DNA from: CAZHGD01 sp964531735
GTDB lineage: Bacteria > Armatimonadota > UBA10988
Direction of reading: 5' to 3'
Assembly (NCBI GenBank): GCA_964531735.1
Contig: CAZHGD010000083.1
Span: forward strand, 1 to 30,727
DNA length: 30,727 nucleotides
The notes beneath the pieces were generated by a model. That model saw only the letters and a list, made by a program, of their open reading frames with translations, had not been told where the DNA came from and did not search any database. The first letter of the stretch is position 1, and each line of letters opens with the position of its first letter. A program made the position numbers and the translations under genes. Shown in pieces: positions 8,504 to 16,873 of this stretch.

Positions 8504-9433
8504 ATGGACCGCCAAGGCACCCTCCTGGTCATCGACGACAGTCTCGATATCCAGCAGGCCGTGGCGGCGGCCCTACGGCCGAGTGGGTACGACTTCCGCT
8601 TTGCCGAAAACGGCCGGGTGGGCCTGGCCATGGCGTTCAGCGAGCCGCCCGACCTGATCGTCTGCGATATGCAGTTGCCGGAACTCCACGGCACCGAGGT
8701 GGTCAGCCGGCTGAAGACGTCGCTCGTCACGCGGCACGTGCCCATCCTGGTGCTGACCGCCGACGACGGCCCGGACGCGGTGGTCCGGTCGCTGGAGGCG
8801 GGCGCCGATGACTACGTCCGCAAGCCGTTCCACCCGCGCGAGTTGCAGGCTCGCGTGGCCATGCTGCTGCGCCGGACGCGCAACTACGTGGGCACCGACT
8901 CGCTGACCAAGCTGCCCGGCAACGCCTTGCTCCGCGAGGAGATGCAGCGGCGGCTGGAAGCCGGCCAGCCGATGGCCGTGTGCTACATCGACCTCGACGA
9001 GTTCAAGGCCTACGTCGACACGTTCGGATTCGAGCCCGCCTCGCGGGTGATCCAGCAGACGGCGCGCATCTGCTACAACGAGATGGTCGAGGTGGGCTGC
9101 CCCGACGACTTCATCGGGCACATCGGCGGTGATGATTTCGTGGTGGTCACCACCCCCCAACGCGCGCCGACCATCTGTGAGGGTATCATCCGCCGCTTCG
9201 AAGAGCAGCGCGGTGGTTTCTACAGCGATGAAGTCGTCGCGGCCGGCTACTTCCGCGGGCACGATCGGAGTGGTGCCGAGCGGGACTTTCCTCTGATGAC
9301 CATCACCATCGCGGTGCTGCTCCCGACGCTCAAGCAGATCACCGACCTCACGGCCCTCGCTGAAGAAGCCGCCCGCTGCAAGCAGGTACTCAAGAGCCTG
9401 CCGGGCAGCAACTGGCGGATGTTCGACGACTGA
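8504..9433 (+). CDS. Response regulator with degenerate GGDEF domain
   Basis: The protein has 309 residues. The receiver domain (about 1-122) carries the acidic pocket in VIDDS, the phospho-acceptor D55 (LIVCDMQLPE), the Thr in VLTADD and Lys in VRKPF. The output domain (about 130-305) begins with DSLTKLPGN, like diguanylate cyclases, but its signature reads GGDDF rather than GGDEF. The substrate motif is also altered: the IND-x2-GH segment reads YVDTFGF. It may therefore be a non-catalytic or nucleotide-sensing domain rather than a working c-di-GMP synthase. It starts four bases after eda's stop, so it is probably cotranscribed with kdgK-eda, and it is followed by a hybrid kinase that could be its partner. 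Confidence 0.9.
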   Translation: MDRQGTLLVIDDSLDIQQAVAAALRPSGYDFRFAENGRVGLAMAFSEPPDLIVCDMQLPELHGTEVVSRLKTSLVTRHVPILVLTADDGPDAVVRSLEAGADDYVRKPFHPRELQARVAMLLRRTRNYVGTDSLTKLPGNALLREEMQRRLEAGQPMAVCYIDLDEFKAYVDTFGFEPASRVIQQTARICYNEMVEVGCPDDFIGHIGGDDFVVVTTPQRAPTICEGIIRRFEEQRGGFYSDEVVAAGYFRGHDRSGAERDFPLMTITIAVLLPTLKQITDLTALAEEAARCKQVLKSLPGSNWRMFDD

Positions 9434-9450
9434 TCCGGCGGCGGCAAAAT

Positions 9451-9466
9451 GTGACCTCTAGGTCAC
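9451..9466. promoter_or_regulatory. Palindrome upstream of the hybrid kinase, possible operator
   Basis: GTGACCT-CT-AGGTCAC has perfect 7-base arms around a 2-base centre. It lies between the response-regulator stop (9433) and the start chosen for the kinase (9538). The absence of a T-run argues against a terminator, and the size and symmetry fit a dimeric regulator site. The longest possible kinase frame would begin inside it. Confidence 0.4.
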
Positions 9467-9537
9467 CTGGCGCAGGTTCCACTGGCGCGCCGATCGGCGA
9501 CAATCAGACTACCGGGGCTGGGACGAGGGAGTTGCGC

Positions 9538-12462
9538 TTGTCTGGTCTATCGGTGGGCATCGTGAGCTGGCCACGAGGGCGTCTGGTGCTGGCCTGGGCA
9601 GCGTACGCCGCGCTGGTGGCCGTCCTGGCGCCAGCGACCGGCTGGGAAGCCATCGCGCTGATCACGGTGCCGCTGCTGGCGCTCAGTTGGTGGCACGGCC
9701 CGTTGGCCGGGGTGGTCGCGTGGTTCGGCGCCGGTGCTATCCTCTTGGCCTTCGCCTGCTGGTTCGGGCCCTTCCCGGCGGGCGAGATGCTGCACCACTC
9801 GCCATCGCTGCTGGCCGCGCTGGTGTCGGTCGCGGCCGCCGGGTGGGCCGGCGGGCTCATGCGGCGCGTGTCCGCTCAGTCGGCGGCCCTGGCCCGCGAG
9901 GTCGCCCACCGCATCGAGACCGAAGCCGCCCTGCGGACAGCGCAGGCCGAGCTGGAAGCGGCGGTCGCACAGCGGTCAGCCTCGCTGGCGTCCGAGGTCA
10001 GCCGGCGCGAGCGCGTCGGTGAGCGCGCTCGCGGCGCCGGCGCCCACCACCGGGCGCTGCTGCAGAACTCCTCCGACATCATCTTCACCGCGTCGCTCGA
10101 CGGCCGTGTCCGCGCGGTGAACCCCGCGGCAGCCACCATCCTGGGCTACGAGTTGCGCGAACTCCGCGCCTTGGGCGCCGCCGATCTGCTCACTCCGGAG
10201 AGTCGCCTGCTGGCTCAGCAGGCCATGGCCGAGCAGCGTCGATCGGGCGGTGAAGCCACCTACGAGGTGGAGGCACGCACGCGTGACGGCCGGCTGCTGC
10301 ACTTCGACGTCAAGAGTCAGCTCCTGGTGCGCAACGGTCGGCCGGTGGCCATCAAGGGCATTGCGCGCGACGTCACTGTCCATCGCCAGGAGCATGCCGC
10401 CGCCGAGGCCCGCTTGCGCCTTGAAGAGGCCGTCAGCGGCGGGTCGCGCTTGCTCCTCTACGGCACCGATGACAGCGTCAACGAGATGCTGGCCTTGCTG
10501 GGCCAGGCCGTCGAGGCCAGCCGGGCCTGCATCTTCCGGATCGACGCGGTGCGCGAGACGATTGGCATCGCTTACGAGTGGTGCGCGCCGACCACTCCCT
10601 CGCTGCTGCACGTGCTGTCGCAGCTCCCACTGGGCGTGGCGCCCCAGTGGCTGGACGAGCTGAAGCAGGGCAACGCGGTCGTGATCAACGGCCTCGTGCC
10701 GCTACCCGACGGCTGGGAGACGCCGCGCGCGGTACTGGCGGCCCAGAACGTCCGGTCGCTGGTCGCCGTGCCGGTGACCGACAAAGGCGAGTTGCTCGGT
10801 TTCATCGGCTTCGATGACCCCTCCGACCAACGGGCCTGGCCCGACGACGTCATCCGGTTGCTCCGCGTCATGGCCGATGCCTTCGCGGCCTGGGTGGCCC
10901 GGCGCCGCGCCGAGCACGCCATGCGCGAGAGCGAAGCGCGGCTCCAGACGGTGCTGGCCTCGATCCGCACCGGCGTGATGGTCGTCGATGCCGAGACACA
11001 CACCATCCTCGACCTCAATCCGGAGGCCGAGCGGTTGACCGGCCGCTCGCGCGGCGAACTGGCCGGCTGCGTCTGCCATAAGGTGGTCTGTCCGGCCCAG
11101 CACGGTCGTTGCCCGATTACCGACCTGGGTCAGACGGTCGACAACTCCGAGCGCATCCTGCTCAGCGCCAGCGGCGAGTCGGTGCCCATTCTGAAGAGCG
11201 TGGTGCGGGCCGAGTTGGCCGGCCGCCCGGTGCTGGTCGAATCGGTGGCCGACCTGCGCCCGATCAAGCAGCTCGAGGCCCAGTTGCAGCAGGCCCGGCA
11301 ACTGGAAAGCCTCGGCGTCCTGGCCGGCGGCATCGCGCACGACTTCAACAACCTGCTGGCCTCCATCCAGGGCAACGCCGACCTGTTGGCCGTCGAATTG
11401 CCGCTGGACTCGCCGTTGCAGGAACTGATCGAGCCCATCGAGACGGCGGTCGGGCGCGCGTCTGACCTGACCGCCCAGATGCTCGCCTATGCCGGCCAGG
11501 CTCGGAGCCGCCTGGAACCACAGAACCTGAACGAGCTGGTCAAGGACCTGGCCGTGCTCGGGCCGTCGCTGGCAGCCAAGGCCGCCATCCGGCTCGAACT
11601 GGACCAGACGCTGCCGCTGCTCGAGGCCGACGCGGCGCAACTCGGGCAGATCGTCACCAATCTGGTCACCAACGCCGCGGAGTCGCTCGAAGGCGCCACC
11701 GGCACGGTGACGATCACCACCGGTCGGCGCCACATCGACCAGGCTTGGCTGGATGAGGCCGACCACGGCACGCACCTGTCGCCGGGCGAGTATGCCTACC
11801 TGGAGGTGACCGACACCGGCAAAGGCATGGACCAGGAGACCCGGGCGCGGATGTTCGATCCGTTTTTCACCACCAAGTTCGCCGGCCGCGGCCTCGGCCT
11901 GTCGGCGGTGCAGGGCATCGTGCGCAGCCACCGCGGGGCCATCCGCGTGACCAGCACGCTCGGCGAAGGCACCACCTGCTTGGTCATCCTGCCCTTGCCG
12001 GCGAGCGCTGCCGCCGAGGTCGAGCCGGCGCGCCCACGGCGCGAGCTGCCGGAACAGTGGCACGGCTCGGGCGGCATCCTGGTCATCGATGACGAGGACA
12101 CCGTGCGCAAGGTGGCCTGCCGGATGCTCTCCAAGGCCGGCTACACGCCGTGGCCGGCGGGCAGCGGCGAGGAGGGGCTGCAACTGCTTGCAGAGCGCGC
12201 CGGCGAGGTGGCGGTGATCCTGCTCGATCTGACCATGCCCGGCTGGGACGGCCGCGAGACGCTCGAGCGCATCCGCGCCGCGGGCTACCAGACGCCGGTG
12301 CTGCTGGTCAGCGGCTACAACCAGACCGAGGCCGACCACCAGTTCGGCGGCCTGCACCACGACGGGTGGGTCCGCAAGCCCTTCAACGTGGCCACGCTGC
12401 TGACGGCCGTCCGCCAGGCCACTGCGCCCCAGACGCCCGCGGCCCCGGTCTGGCCGGTCTAG
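9538..12462 (+). CDS. Hybrid sensor histidine kinase (membrane-PAS-GAF-PAS-HisKA-HATPase-REC)
   Basis: Starting at TTG 9538 the protein has 974 residues. Several N-terminal membrane helices (about 15-105) lead into a coiled coil (about 115-165). Next come PAS1 (about 170-288), a GAF-like domain (about 300-458) and PAS2 (about 465-578). PAS2 contains a four-Cys cluster, CVCHKVVCPAQHGRC. HisKA carries the phospho-His in GGIAHDFNNLL (H601). HATPase has the N box NLVTNAAESL and G boxes DTGKGMD and GRGLGLSAV. The C-terminal receiver (about 845-968) has its acceptor in LLDLTMPGWDG (D897) and VRKPF. The start is chosen because GAGGGAG (9525-9531) lies six bases before TTG; the frame stays open back to GTG 9451, but that begins inside a palindrome. 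The REC-GGDEF gene upstream is a likely partner. The signal is unknown. Confidence 0.9.
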   Translation: MSGLSVGIVSWPRGRLVLAWAAYAALVAVLAPATGWEAIALITVPLLALSWWHGPLAGVVAWFGAGAILLAFACWFGPFPAGEMLHHSPSLLAALVSVAAAGWAGGLMRRVSAQSAALAREVAHRIETEAALRTAQAELEAAVAQRSASLASEVSRRERVGERARGAGAHHRALLQNSSDIIFTASLDGRVRAVNPAAATILGYELRELRALGAADLLTPESRLLAQQAMAEQRRSGGEATYEVEARTRDGRLLHFDVKSQLLVRNGRPVAIKGIARDVTVHRQEHAAAEARLRLEEAVSGGSRLLLYGTDDSVNEMLALLGQAVEASRACIFRIDAVRETIGIAYEWCAPTTPSLLHVLSQLPLGVAPQWLDELKQGNAVVINGLVPLPDGWETPRAVLAAQNVRSLVAVPVTDKGELLGFIGFDDPSDQRAWPDDVIRLLRVMADAFAAWVARRRAEHAMRESEARLQTVLASIRTGVMVVDAETHTILDLNPEAERLTGRSRGELAGCVCHKVVCPAQHGRCPITDLGQTVDNSERILLSASGESVPILKSVVRAELAGRPVLVESVADLRPIKQLEAQLQQARQLESLGVLAGGIAHDFNNLLASIQGNADLLAVELPLDSPLQELIEPIETAVGRASDLTAQMLAYAGQARSRLEPQNLNELVKDLAVLGPSLAAKAAIRLELDQTLPLLEADAAQLGQIVTNLVTNAAESLEGATGTVTITTGRRHIDQAWLDEADHGTHLSPGEYAYLEVTDTGKGMDQETRARMFDPFFTTKFAGRGLGLSAVQGIVRSHRGAIRVTSTLGEGTTCLVILPLPASAAAEVEPARPRRELPEQWHGSGGILVIDDEDTVRKVACRMLSKAGYTPWPAGSGEEGLQLLAERAGEVAVILLDLTMPGWDGRETLERIRAAGYQTPVLLVSGYNQTEADHQFGGLHHDGWVRKPFNVATLLTAVRQATAPQTPAAPVWPV

Positions 12463-12468
12463 CGGGCG

Positions 12469-12501
12469 GCCGGTGCCACTCGCAGACGAGCGGCCACCGG
12501 C
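12469..12501. terminator. Inverted repeat between convergent genes, weak candidate bidirectional terminator
   Basis: GCCGGTG (12469-12475) and CACCGGC (12495-12501) can pair across a 19-base loop, in the 51-base gap between the kinase stop and the end of homoserine kinase on the other strand. There is no T-run on either strand, so function is uncertain. Confidence 0.3.
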
Positions 12502-12513
12502 GGTGCGGCCGCG

Positions 12514-13446
12514 CTATCGGGCCACGACGCGCGCGCCGCAGATCTCCATCTCCAGCAGGTACTTCGTGGTCGGCACGCCCTTGCTGGCAAATGCCGCCTG
12601 CATCGCCGCGGCCACCAGGTCGGCCTGCCGGTCACAGAGCGCCAGCAGGCTCGGGCCGGCGCCGCTGACCACCACCCCCACCGCGCCGGCATCGCGACCC
12701 GCCGCCAGGGCGCGCTCGGCCCCGGGAATCAGCGGCAGACGGTACGGCTGGTGCACGCGGTCAGCCATGGCCGCGGCCAACGCGCCGTGATCACCGGCGA
12801 CCAGCGCCGCCACGAGCAGCGCGGCGTGGCCCAGGTTGTAGACGGTGTCCGACCGCGAGTACTGCTCGGGCAGGGCGCGCCGGCTCTCGGCGGTGGCCAA
12901 CTCCTGGTCGGGCAGAATGACGACAGCCTTCAGCCCGCTCGGCGGATCGAACCGCACGTAGTGCGCGCGGCCATGCTCGCACAGGCCGACCGACAGGCCA
13001 CCCAGCAGCGCCGGCAGCACGTTGTCGGCGTGCCCTTCCAGGTCGCAGGCAATCTGGCACAGCTCCTGGGTCGACAGGGCCTGCCCGCACAGCTCATTGG
13101 CCGCCACCAAACCGGCCACATAGGCGGCGGCGCTGCTGCCCAGTCCACTGCACAGCGGAATGGTGTTGATCTGGTGCAGCCGGGCGCCACGCGGCGCGCC
13201 AGGCACCCGCGCGAACACGCGGCGCATCGCCACGGTCACCAGATTGTCCGCCTGCGTGGGCAGGACCCCGGCGCCGGCACCCTCCACGGTCACCGACCAC
13301 TCCGCGTGGTCGAGTGCCGCCGCGGTGACACGGTTGCGCAGCCCCAGGGCCAGCCCGACGCAGTCGAATCCAGGTCCAAGATTGGCGGTGGTGGCTGGCA
13401 CCTCCACCGTCACGGTCGCCAACGGCCTACTCCCGTAGGGCGGCAC
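12514..13446 (-). CDS. thrB: Homoserine kinase (GHMP family)
   Basis: This 310-residue enzyme phosphorylates L-homoserine, the step before threonine synthase. The N-terminus has VPATTANLGPGFDCVGLAL, typical of ThrB. The GHMP phosphate loop is PLCSGLGSSAAAYVAGL, and the C-terminal GHMP motif is VGVVVSGAGPSLLAL. Coordinates use GTG 13446, which overlaps pheT by 20 bases. A TTG at 13422 has a better ribosome site (GGGAG, seven bases upstream, overlapping the pheT stop), still leaves the conserved N-terminus intact and is quite possibly the real start. As the last gene of a thrS-to-pheT operon it ties threonine synthesis to aminoacylation genes, an unusual but not impossible grouping. Confidence 0.93.
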   Translation of the reverse strand: MPPYGSRPLATVTVEVPATTANLGPGFDCVGLALGLRNRVTAAALDHAEWSVTVEGAGAGVLPTQADNLVTVAMRRVFARVPGAPRGARLHQINTIPLCSGLGSSAAAYVAGLVAANELCGQALSTQELCQIACDLEGHADNVLPALLGGLSVGLCEHGRAHYVRFDPPSGLKAVVILPDQELATAESRRALPEQYSRSDTVYNLGHAALLVAALVAGDHGALAAAMADRVHQPYRLPLIPGAERALAAGRDAGAVGVVVSGAGPSLLALCDRQADLVAAAMQAAFASKGVPTTKYLLEMEICGARVVAR

Positions 13447-15571
13447 CGTGCTCGCGCTCCACTGTCGCCAGCACCGCCGCCATCATCCGGTCGACCTCGT
13501 CATCGGTCAGCGTCCGCGCCGGGTCACGGAAGCGCAGGCTGTACGCCAGGCTCCGTTTGCCCGCCGGCACGCCCTGGCCGCGATAGGCGTCGAACAGCCG
13601 CAGGCTTTCCAGCGCCGGACCTGCCCCCGCGCGGATCGAGGCGGCCAACTCGGCCTCGGCCACCTCCGCCGGCACGACCAGCGCCACATCGCGGAGCGCG
13701 GCCGGCTGCCGCGGCAGCGGCTGGAAGACCCGCCGTGTATCGGCCTCGTCGAGCAGAGCGCCCAGGTTGACTTCGAAGACGACCACCGGATGCCGGATAT
13801 CGTACCGCTCCCGCACTTCCGCGGCAACCTCTCCGTAGACTCCGAGGACCTGCTCGCCCCGGCCGAGCTGTCCAGCGCGATCGGCGGCGAACGCCGGCTG
13901 GTCGCACGGCGACACCGTCACAGGGCCGATGGCCAGCTCCGCCAGGACGACGTCGAGCAGGCCCTTGACCTCGAAGAAGGTGCTGTCCGGCCCGCCAGCC
14001 GGCAGGTTCCAGTCGGCGGTGTAGCGGCGCGACGTGACCGCGCCGGCCAGCACCAGCTCTTCGGTGGCGGGCTGTGGCAGCGTCTTGGCCGTCTGACCGG
14101 TGTGGACGCGACCCGCCGTAATGGCGCACCGGTCGGTCACCGTCGGGTCGAGCGCCCGGTAGCGCCGGCCGACCTCGAACACGCGCACGGCCTCGGCGCC
14201 GACCGACACATTGCGGCCGACCACCTCGAGCAGCGACGGGAGCAACGACCAGCGCAGCACGCTGTACTCCTCGCTCATCGCGTTCTCGATGCACACCGCG
14301 CCGATGGCCACCAGATCGGCGGCGCAGTTCGCGCGCGCCATGGCCGCCGGACTGGTCAGGCTGAAGGTCTGCACCTCGTCCAGCCCGCCACCCAGCATCA
14401 GCTCCCGCACCCGGCGCTCCAGCCGCTGGCGCTCGCTCAGGCGGCCGGTGCGCTCGGCCGGCGGTGGCACCGCCGGTGGCACGTTGTCGTAACCGTGCAG
14501 CCGGCAGACCTCTTCGATCAGGTCGACTTCGCGCTCCAGGTCCGGCCGGCGCGTCGGCACCGTCACCTGCAGGTGGTCGCCGTCCAGCGCCACGGTCAGG
14601 CCCAGCGCGCGCAGGTGGGCCGCCATCTCGTCGGGCGACAGCCGCGTGCCCAGGAACGAGTTGCAGCGGCTCGGCCGCAGGCTGATGGTCGCCGGTGCGA
14701 ACTCGCGGGCCTGGGCGTCGACGACGCCCGGCGCCACCTGGCCACCGGCATACTCCGCGAGCAGTTCGGCCGCGCGGTCGAGGGCCAGCAGCGGCAGATT
14801 CGGGTCGACCGTGCGCGCGAAGCGGTAGGAGCTCTCCGACTCCAGGTTGAGCGAGCGCGCCGTGCGGCGGATGTTCGGCCCGCTGAAGTGCGCTGCCTCG
14901 AGCAGCACGTCGCGCGTGTCGGCGGTCACCTCGGTGTTCTCGGCGCCCATGACACCGGCCAGCGCCACGCCGCGCTGCCCGTCGGTGATCAGCAGGTTGT
15001 CGGCGGTCAACTGGCGCGTCACGCCGTCCAGCGTGACCATCTCCTCGCCGTCTCGGGCGCGCCGCACCACGATGGTGTGGCCGAGTTTGGCCGCGTCGAA
15101 GGCGTGCAGCGGCTGCCCGAGCTCGAACATCACGTAGTTGGTGACGTCGACCAGGATGTCGATGGGCCGTTGCCCACAGGCCAGCAGGCGGTCCTGCAGC
15201 CACTGCGGCGAGGGACCGGGCTGCACGCCGCGGACCAGCCGCGCCGCATAGCGCCCGCACAGCTCCGGCGCGTCGAGGCGCACCGTCACCTGGCCCACGA
15301 CGCTCGGGGCGTCGGCCTCGACGACGCGGCTCTCGACCCACTTGAGCGGCGCGCCGGTGGCGGCGGCGACCTCCTGGGCCAGACCGACGATGGACAGTAG
15401 ATCGCCGCGGTTCGGCGTGATCTCGGTGATCAGCACCTGGCCGCCAAGCCCACTCGGGGCGTCCTCGGTGTCCTCGATCTCGACGCCCAGCCGGACCAGC
15501 AGGTCAGCCAACTGCTCGGCGGTCAGACCCGGATCAACGTGTTGCTTCAGCCATTCGATGGGGAGACGCAT
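13427..15571 (-). CDS. pheT: Phenylalanyl-tRNA synthetase beta subunit lacking the N-terminal OB/EMAP domain
   Basis: The beta subunit of the heterotetrameric PheRS has 714 residues here; the common bacterial form has about 790-800. The start MRLPIEWLKQHVDP is normal. However, the ITPNRGDLLSIVGLA motif that usually sits near residue 150-160 occurs at 51-65, so the roughly 100-residue tRNA-binding OB (EMAP-II-like) domain has been removed in frame. The B3/B4 editing region (about 110-290), B5 (about 295-370), the core fold (about 385-600) and the C-terminal FDX-ACB anticodon-binding domain (about 620-714, PRQPAALRDVALVVP) remain. The gene lies 50 bases downstream of pheS, and both follow a phenylalanine T-box. 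Nothing suggests a pseudogene. Confidence 0.95.
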   Translation of the reverse strand: MRLPIEWLKQHVDPGLTAEQLADLLVRLGVEIEDTEDAPSGLGGQVLITEITPNRGDLLSIVGLAQEVAAATGAPLKWVESRVVEADAPSVVGQVTVRLDAPELCGRYAARLVRGVQPGPSPQWLQDRLLACGQRPIDILVDVTNYVMFELGQPLHAFDAAKLGHTIVVRRARDGEEMVTLDGVTRQLTADNLLITDGQRGVALAGVMGAENTEVTADTRDVLLEAAHFSGPNIRRTARSLNLESESSYRFARTVDPNLPLLALDRAAELLAEYAGGQVAPGVVDAQAREFAPATISLRPSRCNSFLGTRLSPDEMAAHLRALGLTVALDGDHLQVTVPTRRPDLEREVDLIEEVCRLHGYDNVPPAVPPPAERTGRLSERQRLERRVRELMLGGGLDEVQTFSLTSPAAMARANCAADLVAIGAVCIENAMSEEYSVLRWSLLPSLLEVVGRNVSVGAEAVRVFEVGRRYRALDPTVTDRCAITAGRVHTGQTAKTLPQPATEELVLAGAVTSRRYTADWNLPAGGPDSTFFEVKGLLDVVLAELAIGPVTVSPCDQPAFAADRAGQLGRGEQVLGVYGEVAAEVRERYDIRHPVVVFEVNLGALLDEADTRRVFQPLPRQPAALRDVALVVPAEVAEAELAASIRAGAGPALESLRLFDAYRGQGVPAGKRSLAYSLRFRDPARTLTDDEVDRMMAAVLATVEREHGAALRE

Positions 15572-15621
15572 GGTTCACTCCCGAACTCACAAACGCGCAC
15601 AGAGACCTCGGCCCAGGCCGC

Positions 15622-16644
15622 CTAGAACTGCGCCAGGAAGCGCAGGTCGTTCTCGGTGAACAGGCGGATGTCGTCGATGCCGTACTTCAAGATGGCCAGT
15701 CGTTCCAGCCCGACGCCGAACGCGAAGCCGGTCCAGCGCTCGCTGTCGTAGCCGACGTTGGCGAGCACCTGCGGGTCCACCATGCCGCAGCCGAGGATCT
15801 CCAGCCAACGGCCGTCGGGATCGTCCGGGTCGGTGCTGATGCCCTCGGGGCCACGCCAGATGGCCATCTGCGCACTCGGCTCCGTGAACGGGAAGTAGTC
15901 CGGCGTGAACCGCAGGATGACGCCCTCGCCGAACAGCTCGCGCGCCAGGGCGTAGAGCGTCGCCTTCAGGTGGGCGAAGCTGATGCCCTCGTCGACCAAC
16001 AAGCCCTCGACCTGATGGAAGGTGTGGCAGTGCGTGGCGTCGACGGCGTCACGGCGGTAAACGCGGCCGGGCGCGATGATGCGCACCGGCGGTTCGTGCG
16101 TCTCCATATGCCGGATCTGCACCGCCGAGGTCTCGGTCCGCAGCACCACCCCGCCACCTTGCGTGTAGAAGCTGTCGCGGCCGTCACGGGCCGGATGGTC
16201 TTCGGGAATGGCCAGCGCCGTGAAGTTGTAGTAGGCCAGTTCCACCTCAGGGCCGTCGGCCACGTGGAAGCCGAGGCCGCAGAAGATGTCGACCAGTTCG
16301 TGGAGCACCAGGGTCAGCGGGTGGCGGCGGCCGGGCAGCGGCACGCGGCCGGGCATGGAAGCGTCAAACCGGTCGGCCGCGCGCGTCGCCGCGCGGGCCA
16401 GTTCCTCCAGGGCCGACTTGCGCTCGCCCAGCAGCGCGTTCAGCTCGCCGGTGATCTCGTTGCGCAGCTTGCCCAGTTGGGGCCGCTGCTCGGCGGGCAC
16501 CTCGTTCATCGCGGGCAGGTTGACGGTCAGCAAGCCTTTCTTGCCGAACACCCGCACGCGCGCTTCCTCGAGGGCCTTCAGATCGTCCGCCGCCGCCAGG
16601 ATCGCCCTGGCTTCGGCGGCGACGGCGCGCAGCTTCTCTTCCAT
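15622..16644 (-). CDS. pheS: Phenylalanyl-tRNA synthetase alpha subunit
   Basis: The 340-residue catalytic subunit has an N-terminal coiled-coil arm (about 1-85) that contacts tRNA-Phe and a class II synthetase core. Visible motifs are GFHVADGPEVELAYYNFTAL (motif 1 region) and LRTETSAVQIRHM with APGRVYRRDAVDATHCHTFHQVEG (motif 2). Motif 3 is seen in GCGMVDPQVLANVG and FAFGVGLERLAILKYGIDDIR. Length is as expected (about 330-350). The ATG at 16644 is nine bases after AAGGGAG; the frame extends upstream to 16755 but only through the T-box leader. Expression is probably controlled by that T-box, which reads uncharged tRNA-Phe. Confidence 0.97.
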   Translation of the reverse strand: MEEKLRAVAAEARAILAAADDLKALEEARVRVFGKKGLLTVNLPAMNEVPAEQRPQLGKLRNEITGELNALLGERKSALEELARAATRAADRFDASMPGRVPLPGRRHPLTLVLHELVDIFCGLGFHVADGPEVELAYYNFTALAIPEDHPARDGRDSFYTQGGGVVLRTETSAVQIRHMETHEPPVRIIAPGRVYRRDAVDATHCHTFHQVEGLLVDEGISFAHLKATLYALARELFGEGVILRFTPDYFPFTEPSAQMAIWRGPEGISTDPDDPDGRWLEILGCGMVDPQVLANVGYDSERWTGFAFGVGLERLAILKYGIDDIRLFTENDLRFLAQF

Positions 16645-16654
16645 CAGCGTCGCT

Positions 16655-16868
16655 CCCTTAGCCACTACCCAAACAAAAACGCCACCACCATCGCAGGACG
16701 AAAGCGGTGACGTGCTTCCGCGGTACCACCCGCGTTGCCGTGTTGCCACGGCCACTCATGCCCGATATCGGGGGCTGCCGCGAGGACTCAGGGGTGAACT
16801 TCGGCGCGGGGCGAGAGGGTCGGCTTCCAGTCGGTGACCGACCTCCCTGGGCTCTCGCTGACTCCCTT
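16655..16868 (-). ncRNA. T-box riboswitch, phenylalanine specific, upstream of pheS
   Basis: The minus strand carries the conserved T-box GGGTGGTACCGCGG (16731-16718), whose UGGUACC bulge pairs with the tRNA acceptor end. Upstream is a Stem I with GCGAGAG pairing CTCTCGC and an AGGGAGGT segment near its top. On the 3' side of Stem I the sequence GAAGTTCACC offers UUC (16798-16796), a Phe codon, as specifier. Downstream, a GC-rich hairpin (about 16710-16680) ends in a T-run (16679-16671), forming the terminator. The layout predicts read-through into pheS-pheT-thrB when uncharged tRNA-Phe accumulates. No promoter was found between the methyltransferase stop and Stem I. Confidence 0.9.
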
Positions 16869-16873
16869 GCTTA

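Noticed and set aside
9451..9537. GTG 9451 as the hybrid kinase start
   Set aside because: It lies inside a perfect palindrome without a ribosome site; TTG 9538 has GAGGGAG six bases upstream and keeps all membrane helices.
13448..15400. 650-residue plus-strand open frame opposite pheT
   Set aside because: pheT is unambiguous; the composition is that of an antisense shadow.
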